Positions 6,146-15,122 of a stretch of 34,362 nucleotides of DNA are shown here, one piece after another. Position numbers and translations under genes: made by a program. Source of the stretch: ASMP01 sp035282925 (GTDB taxonomy: Archaea; Nanobdellota; Nanobdellia; Pacearchaeales; GW2011-AR1); assembly GCA_035282925.1 (NCBI GenBank), contig DATEUW010000031.1:1-34362 (forward strand). Direction: 5' to 3'. How positions within the stretch are numbered: the first letter of the stretch is position 1; the number at the start of each line of letters is the position of its first letter. The notes beneath the pieces were generated by a model. The model was not told where the DNA came from. It ran no database searches and saw only the letters and a program-made list of their open reading frames with translations.

Positions 6146-7855
6146 TTATCTCAGTCTTTCTTGGATTTCTTTGTTTAAAGACTTTACGAATTCCTCAGGT
6201 TTCATGATTTTTATTTCTTTGTCACCCTTGACCCTGACAGCAAGCGTGTTTTCCTTTTCTTCCCTGTCTCCAAGAACAATTATGTATGGAATCTTCGCCA
6301 GCTCTGCATCCTTGACTTTCGTGGGAATTGGAATAGAACGAAAATCAGCGTCCATCCTTATTTCCGGGATTGCCTCTCCCAGTTTTCTGATAGCTTCTCT
6401 GGAATAAGGCTCATTTCTGTCTGTAAAACTGAGAACACGAACTTGTATAGGAGCCAGCCACGTGGGAAGCCTGCCTTTCGTGTGCTCCAAAAGAATTCCT
6501 ATAAACCTTTCCAAAGTTCCGAACACTGCCCTATGTATAACCATAGGAATTTTCTCTTTGTTGTCCTTGTCCGTATACTTAAGTTCAAACCTCTTCGGCA
6601 TCTGCATGTCTAGCTGTATTGTTGTTACCTGCCAGCTTCTTCCCAGGGAATCTCTGATATGAAAATCAATCTTAGGACCATAGAAAGCGCCTTCACCTTT
6701 TTTTACCTTGTAATTTATCTTTGACTTTTTCAAAGCCTGTTCCAGGGATTTTTCAGCCTGGTCCCATTCCTCTCTTTTTCCCATGAACTTCTCCGGCCTT
6801 GTAGAAAATTCGACAAAATAAGAAAAATTGAAAGTATCCTCGTAAACAATCTTGAACATTTTGAAGAGAGCCTCAACTTCTGATTCTATCTGCTCTTTTG
6901 TGCAGAAAATGTGTGCATCATCCATCGAAAGCCTCACAACTCGGAAAAGACCTGCGAGAACTCCTGAAAGCTCTTTCCTGTGAACAATCCCGAGTTCAGC
7001 GAGCCTCAATGGGAGCTCTTTGTAGCTTCTTGGCCTTGTCCTGTAAATCAGCATCGCAGGAGGACAGTTCATTGGCTTCACAGCTGCATCTTTATTCTCA
7101 TATTCTGTCATGAACATGTTTTTCCTGTAATGCTCCCAATGCCCTGAAACTTTCCAGAGTTTGTTGCTCAAAATCTGCGGAGTCGATATTTCCTGATATT
7201 CGAAATCCCGCAGGAGTTTCCTCATAAAAGAAACGAGCTCATTGTAAATGACTAAGCCATTGGGATGCCAGAAGACAGAACCAGGAGCCACCTCATTGAA
7301 TGAAAAAAGGTCCATCTCCTGCCCGAGGATTCTGTGGTCATAGTCTTTTAGTTTGCTTCTGTCAAGGATGCTTTTTCCCATGCTTCTTAATAGAGCTTTA
7401 GTGTCTATTAGTTCGTCTGCCTCTTTTCCTTCAGCCCCTGCCCTAATTTCCCGTGATAATTCTGAAAGAGGGTGTCCCTTGACCTTGAGTTCAAGTTCCT
7501 TGTAATATCCGAAAGGCGCCCTCACGACTTTGAGGCCTTTTTTCAGTTTTTTTTCAGCTTCTTTGAGGATTTTTTCTGCGATTTCCGGAGCAGCCAGATT
7601 GCTAGAAAGATGGGCATAAGGATAAAGAACAATCTTCTTGACTTTTACCTGTTTTACTATGTCCTTGATATTTTTCACAAGCTCCATGACAGTTTCCTTG
7701 ACAAGATCCCCCTTTTCAATTGCAGTAAGAACAACAAGAGACTCTCCGACTTTCTGGCCTTCTTTTTCCTTATCAGACAGCTCGGCAATTTTCTTCAGCG
7801 CTTTTTTTAATGGCTTGAAGTTTATGTAGTCAACATGCAGGGTCAGGATTTTCAT
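6146..7855 (-). CDS. thrS: Threonyl-tRNA synthetase, archaeal type
   Basis: 569 residues. It charges tRNA-Thr in the cytoplasm. Residues 1-140 are the archaea-specific editing domain of the D-aminoacyl-tRNA deacylase fold, marked by YPYAHLSS, RAPFGYYK and KGHPLSELSR; it removes serine wrongly attached to tRNA-Thr. The class II core follows, with the three zinc ligands recognisable as Cys in NCPPAM (around residue 263), His in MDDAHIF, and His in VIHRAVFGTLERF (motif 3). The C-terminus is a standard anticodon-binding domain (APIQVRVLSF onward). Length is slightly short for the family but nothing is missing. Its ATG overlaps the trpS stop by 4 bp, so translation is probably coupled. Confidence 0.97.
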   Translation of the reverse strand: MKILTLHVDYINFKPLKKALKKIAELSDKEKEGQKVGESLVVLTAIEKGDLVKETVMELVKNIKDIVKQVKVKKIVLYPYAHLSSNLAAPEIAEKILKEAEKKLKKGLKVVRAPFGYYKELELKVKGHPLSELSREIRAGAEGKEADELIDTKALLRSMGKSILDRSKLKDYDHRILGQEMDLFSFNEVAPGSVFWHPNGLVIYNELVSFMRKLLRDFEYQEISTPQILSNKLWKVSGHWEHYRKNMFMTEYENKDAAVKPMNCPPAMLIYRTRPRSYKELPLRLAELGIVHRKELSGVLAGLFRVVRLSMDDAHIFCTKEQIESEVEALFKMFKIVYEDTFNFSYFVEFSTRPEKFMGKREEWDQAEKSLEQALKKSKINYKVKKGEGAFYGPKIDFHIRDSLGRSWQVTTIQLDMQMPKRFELKYTDKDNKEKIPMVIHRAVFGTLERFIGILLEHTKGRLPTWLAPIQVRVLSFTDRNEPYSREAIRKLGEAIPEIRMDADFRSIPIPTKVKDAELAKIPYIIVLGDREEKENTLAVRVKGDKEIKIMKPEEFVKSLNKEIQERLR

Positions 7856-8973
7856 TTTTGTTTGTAAATAAATTTATCAATCTCCTTTTTGGCTTTTTCC
7901 CTTTTTTCCTGGTGTTCTCTCAGGAAGGTGTTTATCTTTTTTATGAGATATTCCTTCAACTCTCCTGTCAAAAGCTTTCCTGATTTGTAATCTTCCTCAA
8001 TTTTTTTCAATTTTGCATCGTCTGGCTCAAAAAACATCCTTAGATACTGGAAGCTCACATCGACATCTAGATTTCCTCCTTTTTTCCTGTGCTCTTCCTT
8101 TGTGTCTTTGCCTCCTGAGAAAGCATATTTTTTTATCTTGGTTTCAACTTCCTTAGGAGAATCTGTAGAGGTAATTATGACGTTGCTTTTTGAACTGCTC
8201 ATTGCTCCTTCACCCATTAAAGAAGGAAACATCATTTTATGCATTATTGCTGGCTTATAAAATCCTAATTTTGGATAAACGTCACGTGCAACTCTAAAAT
8301 GCGGGTCTTGATCCACTCCCAAGGGAATCAGGCAAGGGATGTTCTTTTTTTTAAGGACAGATGGAAGGATTGCGGGAGCAGCCTGCATGCTTGTATAAAA
8401 TATCTGACCTATGTTATTCTCGTTTGTAAAACCAAATACAGCTTTGAGTGTGGAAAAGTTTATTTTTTTAGCTATTCTGATAGCCACTGGATAAAGAAGA
8501 TTGGCATGTTTCGTGTCAATTAGAAAATGGGTTTTCTTAGGGTCAAATCCCAATGCAATTACATCCAGCATGTTCTCATATGTCCATCTCTGAATTTCCT
8601 CATAAGATTTGTCTTTAAACAAAAATTTCTCATCATCTGTAAACTGAAACCAGAGTTCAGCATCAAATCTGTCCTGCAACCATTTAGTAAATGACCACAT
8701 CTGCAAGTGTCCCAGATGAATTGGTCCTGAGGGACCGCACCCAGTATACAAAAAGAACCTGTTTCCTTTTTCAAATTCATCCAATAACCAATTTAAATCC
8801 CTGTGTGCAAAGATAACTCCTCTCTTTAACATAAAATGTAAATCTTTGGTATGCTCCTTTATTCTTTGCAGAAGCTTATCATCTATTTTGGAAATGCCAA
8901 ATTCTTTCATAATCTTGCTGTAATCAATATCCCCAGAAACTTCCCATGGCGTCACCGTCATTTTTTTGTCCAT
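7852..8973 (-). CDS. trpS: Tryptophanyl-tRNA synthetase, archaeal/eukaryal type
   Basis: 373 residues. This class I synthetase charges tRNA-Trp. The HIGH motif is HLGH (86-89) within TGCGPSGPIHLGHL, and the KMSKS equivalent is MSSSKSN near residue 255, followed by the family-typical KYAFSGGKDT segment. The N-terminus TPWEVSGDIDY is characteristic of archaeal TrpRS. It is the first gene of an operon with thrS and an uncharacterised gene. The start at 8973 is supported by a TATA element 27 nt upstream. Confidence 0.97.
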   Translation of the reverse strand: MDKKMTVTPWEVSGDIDYSKIMKEFGISKIDDKLLQRIKEHTKDLHFMLKRGVIFAHRDLNWLLDEFEKGNRFFLYTGCGPSGPIHLGHLQMWSFTKWLQDRFDAELWFQFTDDEKFLFKDKSYEEIQRWTYENMLDVIALGFDPKKTHFLIDTKHANLLYPVAIRIAKKINFSTLKAVFGFTNENNIGQIFYTSMQAAPAILPSVLKKKNIPCLIPLGVDQDPHFRVARDVYPKLGFYKPAIMHKMMFPSLMGEGAMSSSKSNVIITSTDSPKEVETKIKKYAFSGGKDTKEEHRKKGGNLDVDVSFQYLRMFFEPDDAKLKKIEEDYKSGKLLTGELKEYLIKKINTFLREHQEKREKAKKEIDKFIYKQK

Positions 8974-8993
8974 TTTCCATCAAGGGCGTTCTA

Positions 8994-9006
8994 TTTTTTA
9001 AATATA
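8994..9006 (-). promoter_or_regulatory. TATA element for the trpS-thrS operon
   Basis: Minus-strand TATATTTAAAAAA centred about 27 nt before the trpS ATG, giving a leaderless mRNA. The divergent receptor gene uses a separate element at 9027-9037. Confidence 0.65.
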
Positions 9007-9026
9007 TCTAACATTCATGTATAAAT

Positions 9027-9037
9027 ATTTATAAATA
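9027..9037 (+). promoter_or_regulatory. TATA element for the receptor-like gene
   Basis: ATTTATAAATA centred 25 nt before the ATG at 9057. Confidence 0.65.
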
Positions 9038-9056
9038 AGTTCTTACTTCAAGATTC

Positions 9057-11069
9057 ATGGAAAACAGGAGGGGAATTATTACTTCGATTGTCTTATCAAT
9101 CTTCTTGATGTTTCTGGCTATTCCCTTGGTTTCTGCGGAGATCATAATTAACACGCAGCCAAATTCTGTTTACAATCTTGGAGACATAGTTCCAGTTTCC
9201 GTAACATTGAAATCATCTTCAGCTGTTTCGGGCTTTTTCAAGATGGACCTTGTCTGTGGGGGAAACAGCAGTAATTTTTATACAAATTCTGTAAAACTCG
9301 CTGCTAATGAGCAAAGAAATTTTGAAACCTCACTGATACTTGAAAAAATAATCATAGGGGAACTCAAAGGAACATGCACGATAAAGGCCTTCTTGGGAGC
9401 AGATTCAGCCACTACTATTGGTTTTAAAATCTCTGATGTGATAGTTGTAGAGAGCAACGTCTCTAAAACAGATTTCAATCCTGAAGAGAGCATCTTTGTT
9501 TCTGGAAATGCTTTCAAGGAAAACGGAAACCCTGCAAACGGATTCGTGGAGTTGAGCATCTTGGGCGGAAATTCCACTCTCCTGACTCAGCAGGGAACAG
9601 TGAACAACGGCCTGTTCTCGGCAAACATAACGCTCCCAGAAGAAATAAGATCAGGGAATTATCTTCTCAGAGTAATGGTTTATGAGCAGGATTTGTCAGG
9701 AGGCACGACTAACACCGGTTTCCGAGATTATAACATATACATAAATCAGGTTCCGACAAGTCTGGAGATAGTTTTTGAAACAAATGAAATAGAGCCCGGG
9801 ACGAGCGTAAATGTCAAGGCTGTTCTCTATGACCAAACAGGAGTTAAGATAGATTCAACTACATTTCTGACGATAAAAAACAACAAGAGCAAGATATTGG
9901 AGCAGATAGAAATTCCAACAGAGGAATTCCTTGAATTTCCGATAGCCTACAACGAGGCGCCTCTTTCCTGGAAAGTTGTTGCTGTTTCGCACAAGCTCAC
10001 CTCTGAATCCGGCTTTAGGATTCTTGAAAAAGAGGCTGCAACTATCGAGATTATCAACAAAACAGTTCTGATAACAAACACAGGCAATGTTCCTTACAAC
10101 AAAACAGTTCTCGTGAAAATAGGGGATCAGCCGCTGAACATCGACGTATATCTCAAGGTTGATGAAAGCCAGCGATGGCTTCTTACAGCGCCTGACGGAG
10201 AATACGCTGTGGAAGTAAATGCCGATGGGCAAATCACAGGCGCCAGCGTAGCCTTGACCGGAAGCTCTGTGGATGTCAAAAAAGCCTCTGCAACAATTGG
10301 GAGCCTGGTAAGATTCCCTGCAGTATGGATATTTATACTCGCGATTTTGGGATTTGTGGCTTTCATATTTTTCAAAAGAGGATATCAAAAAGCTTTCATA
10401 GGCTACATAAGCTCGGCGATTCCTAAAAAAAGCCAGAATGAGGCTGGAGAATCCTATGTTCAGAGTCCAAAGAGCAGCAAGGCAGAGCTCGCTCTCTCCA
10501 TCAGGGGCGACAAGCAGGATGTGAGTATGATAACCTTGAAGGCAAAGAATATGGCTTCGATAAAAAACATGCGTGGCGGTGAAGGCAGTGCCGGTGAAAT
10601 CTTAAAAAAAGCAGTGGATATAGCAGAAAGCCACAAGGCAGCAACCTACGAGGACAATGACAACCTATTTTTCATTTTTGCTCCGGCAAGGACAAAAACC
10701 TTCAAGAACGAGGAGGCTGCTCTCAGAGTTTCCCAGAGGATAAAAGAGATTCTCGACGAGCATAACAGGCTCTTCAAACAGAAGATAGATTTCGGGATTT
10801 CCCTCAATTACGGGACAATCATAGGAAAACAGGAACCTGATTCCTTCAAATTCATGGGCATGGGAAACCTGATGATGCAATCCAAAAAAATAGCATCCAT
10901 TGCTGGCAATGAGATTTTGATGGGGGAAAGAATAACAGACAAGCTGAGGAACGTTGTGAAAACAGAGAAGCACAGGAAAGATAACATGGATGTGTACGCT
11001 ATAAAGGAAATAAAAAAATACGAGGAGCACCAAAAATTCCTGAGAAAATTCATGGAAAGAAACAAGTAA
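9057..11069 (+). CDS. Receptor-like membrane protein with degenerate class III nucleotide cyclase-type domain
   Basis: 670 residues. A signal peptide (residues 1-28, ending VSAE) leads into about 390 extracellular residues with the look of repeated Ig/CARDB-like beta domains and several N-x-S/T sequons. One membrane helix follows (about 418-440, FPAVWIFILAILGFVAFIFF). The cytoplasmic part (about 475-650) follows the pattern of class III adenylate/guanylate cyclases: FGISLNYGTIIGKQ (near 578) matches the 'GIHTG.VVxG' strand, GMGNLMMQSKKIASIAGNEI matches 'GDTVNxAARLxxxAxxGxI', and GERITDKL matches the conserved helix after it. Catalytic residues appear degraded: the first metal Asp aligns with Lys in MITLKAKNM, and the Asn/Arg pair is not preserved, while an Asp in YEDNDNLFFIF may remain. 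It is probably a signalling or binding domain rather than an active cyclase. Confidence 0.7.
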   Translation: MENRRGIITSIVLSIFLMFLAIPLVSAEIIINTQPNSVYNLGDIVPVSVTLKSSSAVSGFFKMDLVCGGNSSNFYTNSVKLAANEQRNFETSLILEKIIIGELKGTCTIKAFLGADSATTIGFKISDVIVVESNVSKTDFNPEESIFVSGNAFKENGNPANGFVELSILGGNSTLLTQQGTVNNGLFSANITLPEEIRSGNYLLRVMVYEQDLSGGTTNTGFRDYNIYINQVPTSLEIVFETNEIEPGTSVNVKAVLYDQTGVKIDSTTFLTIKNNKSKILEQIEIPTEEFLEFPIAYNEAPLSWKVVAVSHKLTSESGFRILEKEAATIEIINKTVLITNTGNVPYNKTVLVKIGDQPLNIDVYLKVDESQRWLLTAPDGEYAVEVNADGQITGASVALTGSSVDVKKASATIGSLVRFPAVWIFILAILGFVAFIFFKRGYQKAFIGYISSAIPKKSQNEAGESYVQSPKSSKAELALSIRGDKQDVSMITLKAKNMASIKNMRGGEGSAGEILKKAVDIAESHKAATYEDNDNLFFIFAPARTKTFKNEEAALRVSQRIKEILDEHNRLFKQKIDFGISLNYGTIIGKQEPDSFKFMGMGNLMMQSKKIASIAGNEILMGERITDKLRNVVKTEKHRKDNMDVYAIKEIKKYEEHQKFLRKFMERNK

Positions 11070-11075
11070 AAATAA

Positions 11076-11408
11076 TTATTGTTTTCTTCTTACCGGAAGG
11101 CCATAAAGTACAGGACAAACACGTGGAAGAATAGTCATAGTTGGAAAAGAAGCAGGTTTATAAGAAGCATTAACCAATGCCTCAACCCCTTCTTGTTCAA
11201 TTAAATGTAAGACTAATTCCTTATCATCATTATAAAAGATACTTTTATTGCTTCTAGCTGTATCAACAATCTCTACTCTATATCCCCTAAATCTTTCATA
11301 TTCTTCAACAGACCCTGGAAATAAAACTAAGCTTTCCAGTAATTCTTTTTCTCTTCTTTTTTTTGCTTTTTGAAGAGTTTTTTCAGAGCATCCTGCAAAT
11401 GCAACCAT
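11076..11408 (-). CDS. Uncharacterised small protein
   Basis: A 110-residue soluble, basic protein that I do not recognise. The N-terminal third is a Lys/Arg/Glu helix (SEKTLQKAKKRREKELLESL); the rest mixes short strands and loops with a Pro-rich end (LPRVCPVLYGLPVRRKQ). It ends 6 bp from the convergent receptor gene. A TATA element lies at 11429-11438 (minus-strand GGTTTATAAA), 26 nt before the ATG, which supports it as a real, separately transcribed gene. Confidence 0.65.
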   Translation of the reverse strand: MVAFAGCSEKTLQKAKKRREKELLESLVLFPGSVEEYERFRGYRVEIVDTARSNKSIFYNDDKELVLHLIEQEGVEALVNASYKPASFPTMTILPRVCPVLYGLPVRRKQ

Positions 11409-11428
11409 ATTTTTCCAACAAGATTTTA

Positions 11429-11438
11429 CTTTATAAAC
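11429..11438 (-). promoter_or_regulatory. TATA element for the small gene at 11408
   Basis: Plus-strand CTTTATAAAC, centred 26 nt upstream of the ATG at 11408. Confidence 0.55.
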
Positions 11439-11473
11439 CTTGCTATTTTGTTACTATTTAAAAATTAAAACAT

Positions 11474-12355
11474 TCACTTCTTTTTCCCCTTCGTTTTCTG
11501 CCGCTGTTCCTGCGCCTGTTTCTCCTTCTCCATGGCGATTTCACCTTTAACAATTTCCTTTACATCCTTCATTGAAAATTTCTTTTTTATGAGGTCTGGC
11601 CTCAATAACCTTAGTCCGATTCCTGCCCCTGCCAGAAAAATCCCTGCTATCAGAGAAAAGAGGAAAATGCTTCTTGTGCTGCTTAAGAATATATTAATCA
11701 GGGCGGCAAAATTCCCTGCTATGGCATAAAGAAGGTCTTTCAGCTTCAGAAGAGGGAAGGCAGAAAGTGCCAATAAAGCCCCGACAATTATAGGAGTATT
11801 TATTTTCTGCTCAACAAGCAGGAATATGAGTGCTATAAGGATCAGGGAGACTGCAAGAGAAAAGTAAAACTTGCTTTGCCAGTAATCATGGGCTTTTTCC
11901 GAAACCAGAAAAAAGGGGAGCCCTGTTTTTGAAAAGCATCTCCAGAAGCTGCAGTCATATTCCTTGTAGTAAATGTCATAAATCACATCCCCATAAGTTT
12001 CGTTAATCAGGGACTCCGAGCTGGTGGAATTTATTATTGTCTCGCATGAAATATTAACATTATATCCCTCATAATTAAAGGAATATTGTGTGTTATTCTG
12101 ATTCCTGCAATAGAATTTGCCAAAGCGCAAAGCATCTTCTGCCGCGTCTGTTAAATTGAACTCTCCCACGATTTCTTTTGGAATCAGCCCCCCTGTTCCA
12201 GATCCCGAGATATCTGTTACCAAAGGATACAAACCAGCTTTCACATTTTCGTATTTTAGGGAAGAGCTTAAGATGAAAAAAGAGTTCATTATGAGAAAAG
12301 AGGAGAAAAGAAGGATGCCCAATATCAAAACAGTTCCGCCTCTAAAAAGTCCCAT
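11474..12355 (-). CDS. Polytopic membrane protein of unknown function
   Basis: 293 residues from the ATG at 12355. A TTG two codons further upstream is less likely, because the TATA element at 12376-12388 sits 27 nt before the ATG. An N-terminal membrane helix (about 8-32) is followed by an external region of about 125 residues with several N-x-S/T sequons and Cys pairs (YDCSFWRCFS). Four hydrophobic segments (about 165-250) come next, with a Lys/Gln-rich cytoplasmic tail ending KTKGKKK. The layout, one external domain held by a bundle of helices, resembles other DPANN envelope proteins, but no family or active site is evident. Confidence 0.8.
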   Translation of the reverse strand: MGLFRGGTVLILGILLFSSFLIMNSFFILSSSLKYENVKAGLYPLVTDISGSGTGGLIPKEIVGEFNLTDAAEDALRFGKFYCRNQNNTQYSFNYEGYNVNISCETIINSTSSESLINETYGDVIYDIYYKEYDCSFWRCFSKTGLPFFLVSEKAHDYWQSKFYFSLAVSLILIALIFLLVEQKINTPIIVGALLALSAFPLLKLKDLLYAIAGNFAALINIFLSSTRSIFLFSLIAGIFLAGAGIGLRLLRPDLIKKKFSMKDVKEIVKGEIAMEKEKQAQEQRQKTKGKKK

Positions 12356-12375
12356 TTGCAATCAAGGGGAAAAGT

Positions 12376-12388
12376 GTTTATAAATTTT
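12376..12388 (-). promoter_or_regulatory. TATA element for the membrane protein gene at 12355
   Basis: Plus-strand GTTTATAAATTTT, centred about 27 nt from the ATG at 12355. It decides the start in favour of ATG over the upstream TTG. Confidence 0.6.
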
Positions 12389-12459
12389 AATAGGTAGCGG
12401 ATAATAATTTTAAACCAGCAATAAGAAAGTTTTATTAACTAAAATATTTTTTTTATGTA

Positions 12460-15081
12460 ATGAACATAAAAAGAGGGGTTTCAGAAAACTTGCCAGGATT
12501 TGTGAAATGGTTCTCTGAGTTAAATAAAAAATCCGGAAGCGTTGCTGGAGGAAAGGGCGCGAATTTGGCAGAGATTTACAATATGGGAATTCTGGTTCCT
12601 CCTGGTTTCGTCATTACAGCGCAGGCGTATGACTATTTCATAAAGGCGTCCGGGCTCAACGATAAAATAAAAAATCTCCTGGGAAAAATAAATTATGAAA
12701 ATACAGAAAAGCTCGATGAAATAACAAAGGAAATCCGCGGATTGATAGAATCCGGAAAATTTCCCGAGGAGATGAGGGAGGAAATTCTCGAGGCTTATGA
12801 AATTCTTGGTGCAGAGGATTCAAATCTTAAGGACAAGCCAGCGCATTATATAATAAAAAAGACGCCGGCGCCTGTTTTTGTTGCTGTCAGAAGCAGTGCC
12901 ACGACAGAGGACCTGGCAGAGGCGAGCTTTGCGGGGCAGCAGGAGACTTTCCTTAATGTAAAAGGAAACGATGATTTGCTGAAATTTGTAAAAAAATGTT
13001 TCGCTTCCCTGTTTACTCCAAGAGCGACATATTACAGGAATAAAAAGGGGTTCAAGCACGAGGATGCGAGCCTTGCCGTCGTAATCCAGAGGATGGTTGA
13101 CTCGGACAAATCAGGAGTCATATTCTCCAAAGATCCTTCCATGAAAAGGGAAGATGTTATCATAGAGGCTGTTTGGGGGCTTGGCGAAGGCATTGTTTCT
13201 GGAAAAATAAGTCCTGATAGGTATATCGTCTCTCCTGACGGATCCCAGATACTTGAAAAAGAGATTGGAAATAAAAGAATTGCAATAACTAAGGATGCTG
13301 CAGGTGGCCAGCAGGTAGTGAAACTCAAAGAAGAAAGGGCAAAGCAACAGGTATTGAAAGACAATGAAACAACGAGGCTTGCTGAAATTGCACTGAGGCT
13401 TGAGGCGCATTACCAAAAACCCCAGGACATAGAATTTGCTATAGAAAGAAACGAAATCTACATAGTCCAGACAAGGCCGATTACAACTTTAGGGAAGAGA
13501 TTTTCTTCTGAAAATTTAAAAGAATTGAAGGGGGAGATAATTCTTAGCGGACTCGCGGCTTCTCCTGGAATCGGTGTTGGAAAAATAAAGATAGTCCACG
13601 GAATGGAAGACCTCAAAAAAGTGAATCAGGGAGATGTTCTTGTTACAGAGATGACTAATCCAGACATGGTCGTCACGATGCAGCGCTCTTCTGCCATAGT
13701 CACTGACGAGGGCGGGCTGACTGCGCATGCGGCGATTGTTTCGAGGGAAATGGGAATTCCTGCAGTCGTTGGGACACAGGATGCCACGAGAAAGCTGAAA
13801 GAAGGGGAAATAATAACTGTGGACGGATTCACGGGGAAGATTTACAAGGGAAAAGTCTCGGAATCTGTCCAGAAAGAAATCAGGCCTGTTGTTTCCAGAA
13901 CAAAAACAAATCTAAAGGTGATTCTTGATCTTCCGAGCTTTGCACCAAGGGCTGCGAGAACAAAGCTCAGGGGCATTGGATTAGCGAGGCTCGAGGGCAT
14001 AATTGCAGAATCAGGAAAACATCCGAATTATTTCCTTAAAAAAGGTAAAATTAGGGATTATGAGGAGATGATTTTTCGGGGAATAAAAAAAATATCTGAT
14101 TTTTTTGACGACATCTGGGTCAGGACTTCAGACATAAGGAGCGATGAATTTCAGAATCTCGAGGGCTCTCCTGAGAAAGTCGAGGCAAATCCCATGCTCG
14201 GGATGCACGGAATCAGGTTCTCCTTAAAAAATCCAGAGATTCTCAGAGCAGAACTGAATGCAATGAAACGTGTTTCGGAAGATAAAAGAGGAAAATCCAT
14301 TGGAGTCTTAACTCCGCAGGTAATTTCCCTCGAAGAAGTGAAAGAGTTGAAGGAAATTCTGAAAGAGATTGATTTCAAAAATGCAAAAATAGGCGTAATG
14401 ATAGAAACTCCTGCATCTGTCCAGATCATAAAGGAAATCTGCGAAGAGGGGATAGATTTTGTGTCTTTCGGAACAAACGATCTCACACAATACACCCTGG
14501 CTGTTGACCGTGGCAACGAGCAGGTTCAGGGGCTTTACGATGATCTGCATCCATCTGTGTTGGCACAGATTGCCTATGTGATAAAGATATGCAAAGAAAA
14601 TAATGTTGAAACGAGCATCTGCGGGCAGGCAGGAAGCAAAAAAGAAATGGTCAAATTTCTCGTGGAGCATGGGATAGACAGCATAAGCGTAAATGCAGAT
14701 GTGGCTGCAGACATAGCAGAGTATATTGTAGAATTGGAAAAGGGAATATCCCCTAGAGAAAGAGTTGAAGAGCTGGGAGAATCTGAGGGAGAAGGAACAG
14801 GGGATTCTGTTGAAGAAGACTTATCTGAAGAATCTAAAGGATATGTTGCTCAGGATTATACGGATTCAGACGATGAGCTTCCTGTAATTCCGGGAACAGA
14901 ATACACTAAAATTGAAGAGCAGGAAGAAGAAACCAGCCTTAACGACGAAGAGTTAGAAAATCGTCCAGGCTTGGTCAATTTAAAGGAAGAAGGGGAGAAA
15001 ACTCGTCTAAGCGTATCCGAGTTAAAGGAAAAACGCCCAAGCGTGGTCGATTTAAAGGAAGAAACCCTTGATATCTTCTAA
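12460..15081 (+). CDS. ppsA: Phosphoenolpyruvate synthase with acidic repeat tail
   Basis: 873 residues. PEP synthase makes PEP, AMP and phosphate from pyruvate and ATP, feeding gluconeogenesis, or runs in reverse during glycolysis in some archaea. The N-terminal ATP-grasp domain begins with GGKGANLAEI and has VRSSATTEDL near residue 143. The swivelling domain has the phospho-carrier His423 in GGLTAHAAIVS. The C-terminal TIM barrel has MIETPASV, FGTNDLTQYTL and Cys721 in SICGQAGS. The enzyme core ends near 765. An extra tail of about 108 residues follows, acidic and low-complexity, ending in three related units (RPGLVNLKEE, TRLSVSELKE, RPSVVDLKEE). Typical family members lack this tail. It has its own weak TATA (GTTTTATTAA, about 12429-12438). 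Confidence 0.95.
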   Translation: MNIKRGVSENLPGFVKWFSELNKKSGSVAGGKGANLAEIYNMGILVPPGFVITAQAYDYFIKASGLNDKIKNLLGKINYENTEKLDEITKEIRGLIESGKFPEEMREEILEAYEILGAEDSNLKDKPAHYIIKKTPAPVFVAVRSSATTEDLAEASFAGQQETFLNVKGNDDLLKFVKKCFASLFTPRATYYRNKKGFKHEDASLAVVIQRMVDSDKSGVIFSKDPSMKREDVIIEAVWGLGEGIVSGKISPDRYIVSPDGSQILEKEIGNKRIAITKDAAGGQQVVKLKEERAKQQVLKDNETTRLAEIALRLEAHYQKPQDIEFAIERNEIYIVQTRPITTLGKRFSSENLKELKGEIILSGLAASPGIGVGKIKIVHGMEDLKKVNQGDVLVTEMTNPDMVVTMQRSSAIVTDEGGLTAHAAIVSREMGIPAVVGTQDATRKLKEGEIITVDGFTGKIYKGKVSESVQKEIRPVVSRTKTNLKVILDLPSFAPRAARTKLRGIGLARLEGIIAESGKHPNYFLKKGKIRDYEEMIFRGIKKISDFFDDIWVRTSDIRSDEFQNLEGSPEKVEANPMLGMHGIRFSLKNPEILRAELNAMKRVSEDKRGKSIGVLTPQVISLEEVKELKEILKEIDFKNAKIGVMIETPASVQIIKEICEEGIDFVSFGTNDLTQYTLAVDRGNEQVQGLYDDLHPSVLAQIAYVIKICKENNVETSICGQAGSKKEMVKFLVEHGIDSISVNADVAADIAEYIVELEKGISPRERVEELGESEGEGTGDSVEEDLSEESKGYVAQDYTDSDDELPVIPGTEYTKIEEQEEETSLNDEELENRPGLVNLKEEGEKTRLSVSELKEKRPSVVDLKEETLDIF

Positions 15082-15093
15082 ATCAAGAGTAAA

Positions 15094-15103
15094 TTTATAA
15101 ATA
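15094..15103 (+). promoter_or_regulatory. TATA element for the gene pair at 15123
   Basis: TTTATAAATA centred 25 nt before the ATG at 15123, just after the ppsA stop, so this pair need not depend on the ppsA promoter. Confidence 0.6.
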
Positions 15104-15122
15104 ATAAATCCCTCAGTAAGAA

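Noticed and set aside
5465..6407. Plus-strand frames over the hypothetical gene and the thrS end
   Set aside because: Shadows of the minus-strand trpS-thrS-hypothetical operon; no promoter or family match.
9855..10388. 177-codon minus-strand frame
   Set aside because: Antisense to the receptor-like gene; composition is Cys/Tyr/Phe-rich as expected of a shadow, with no promoter.
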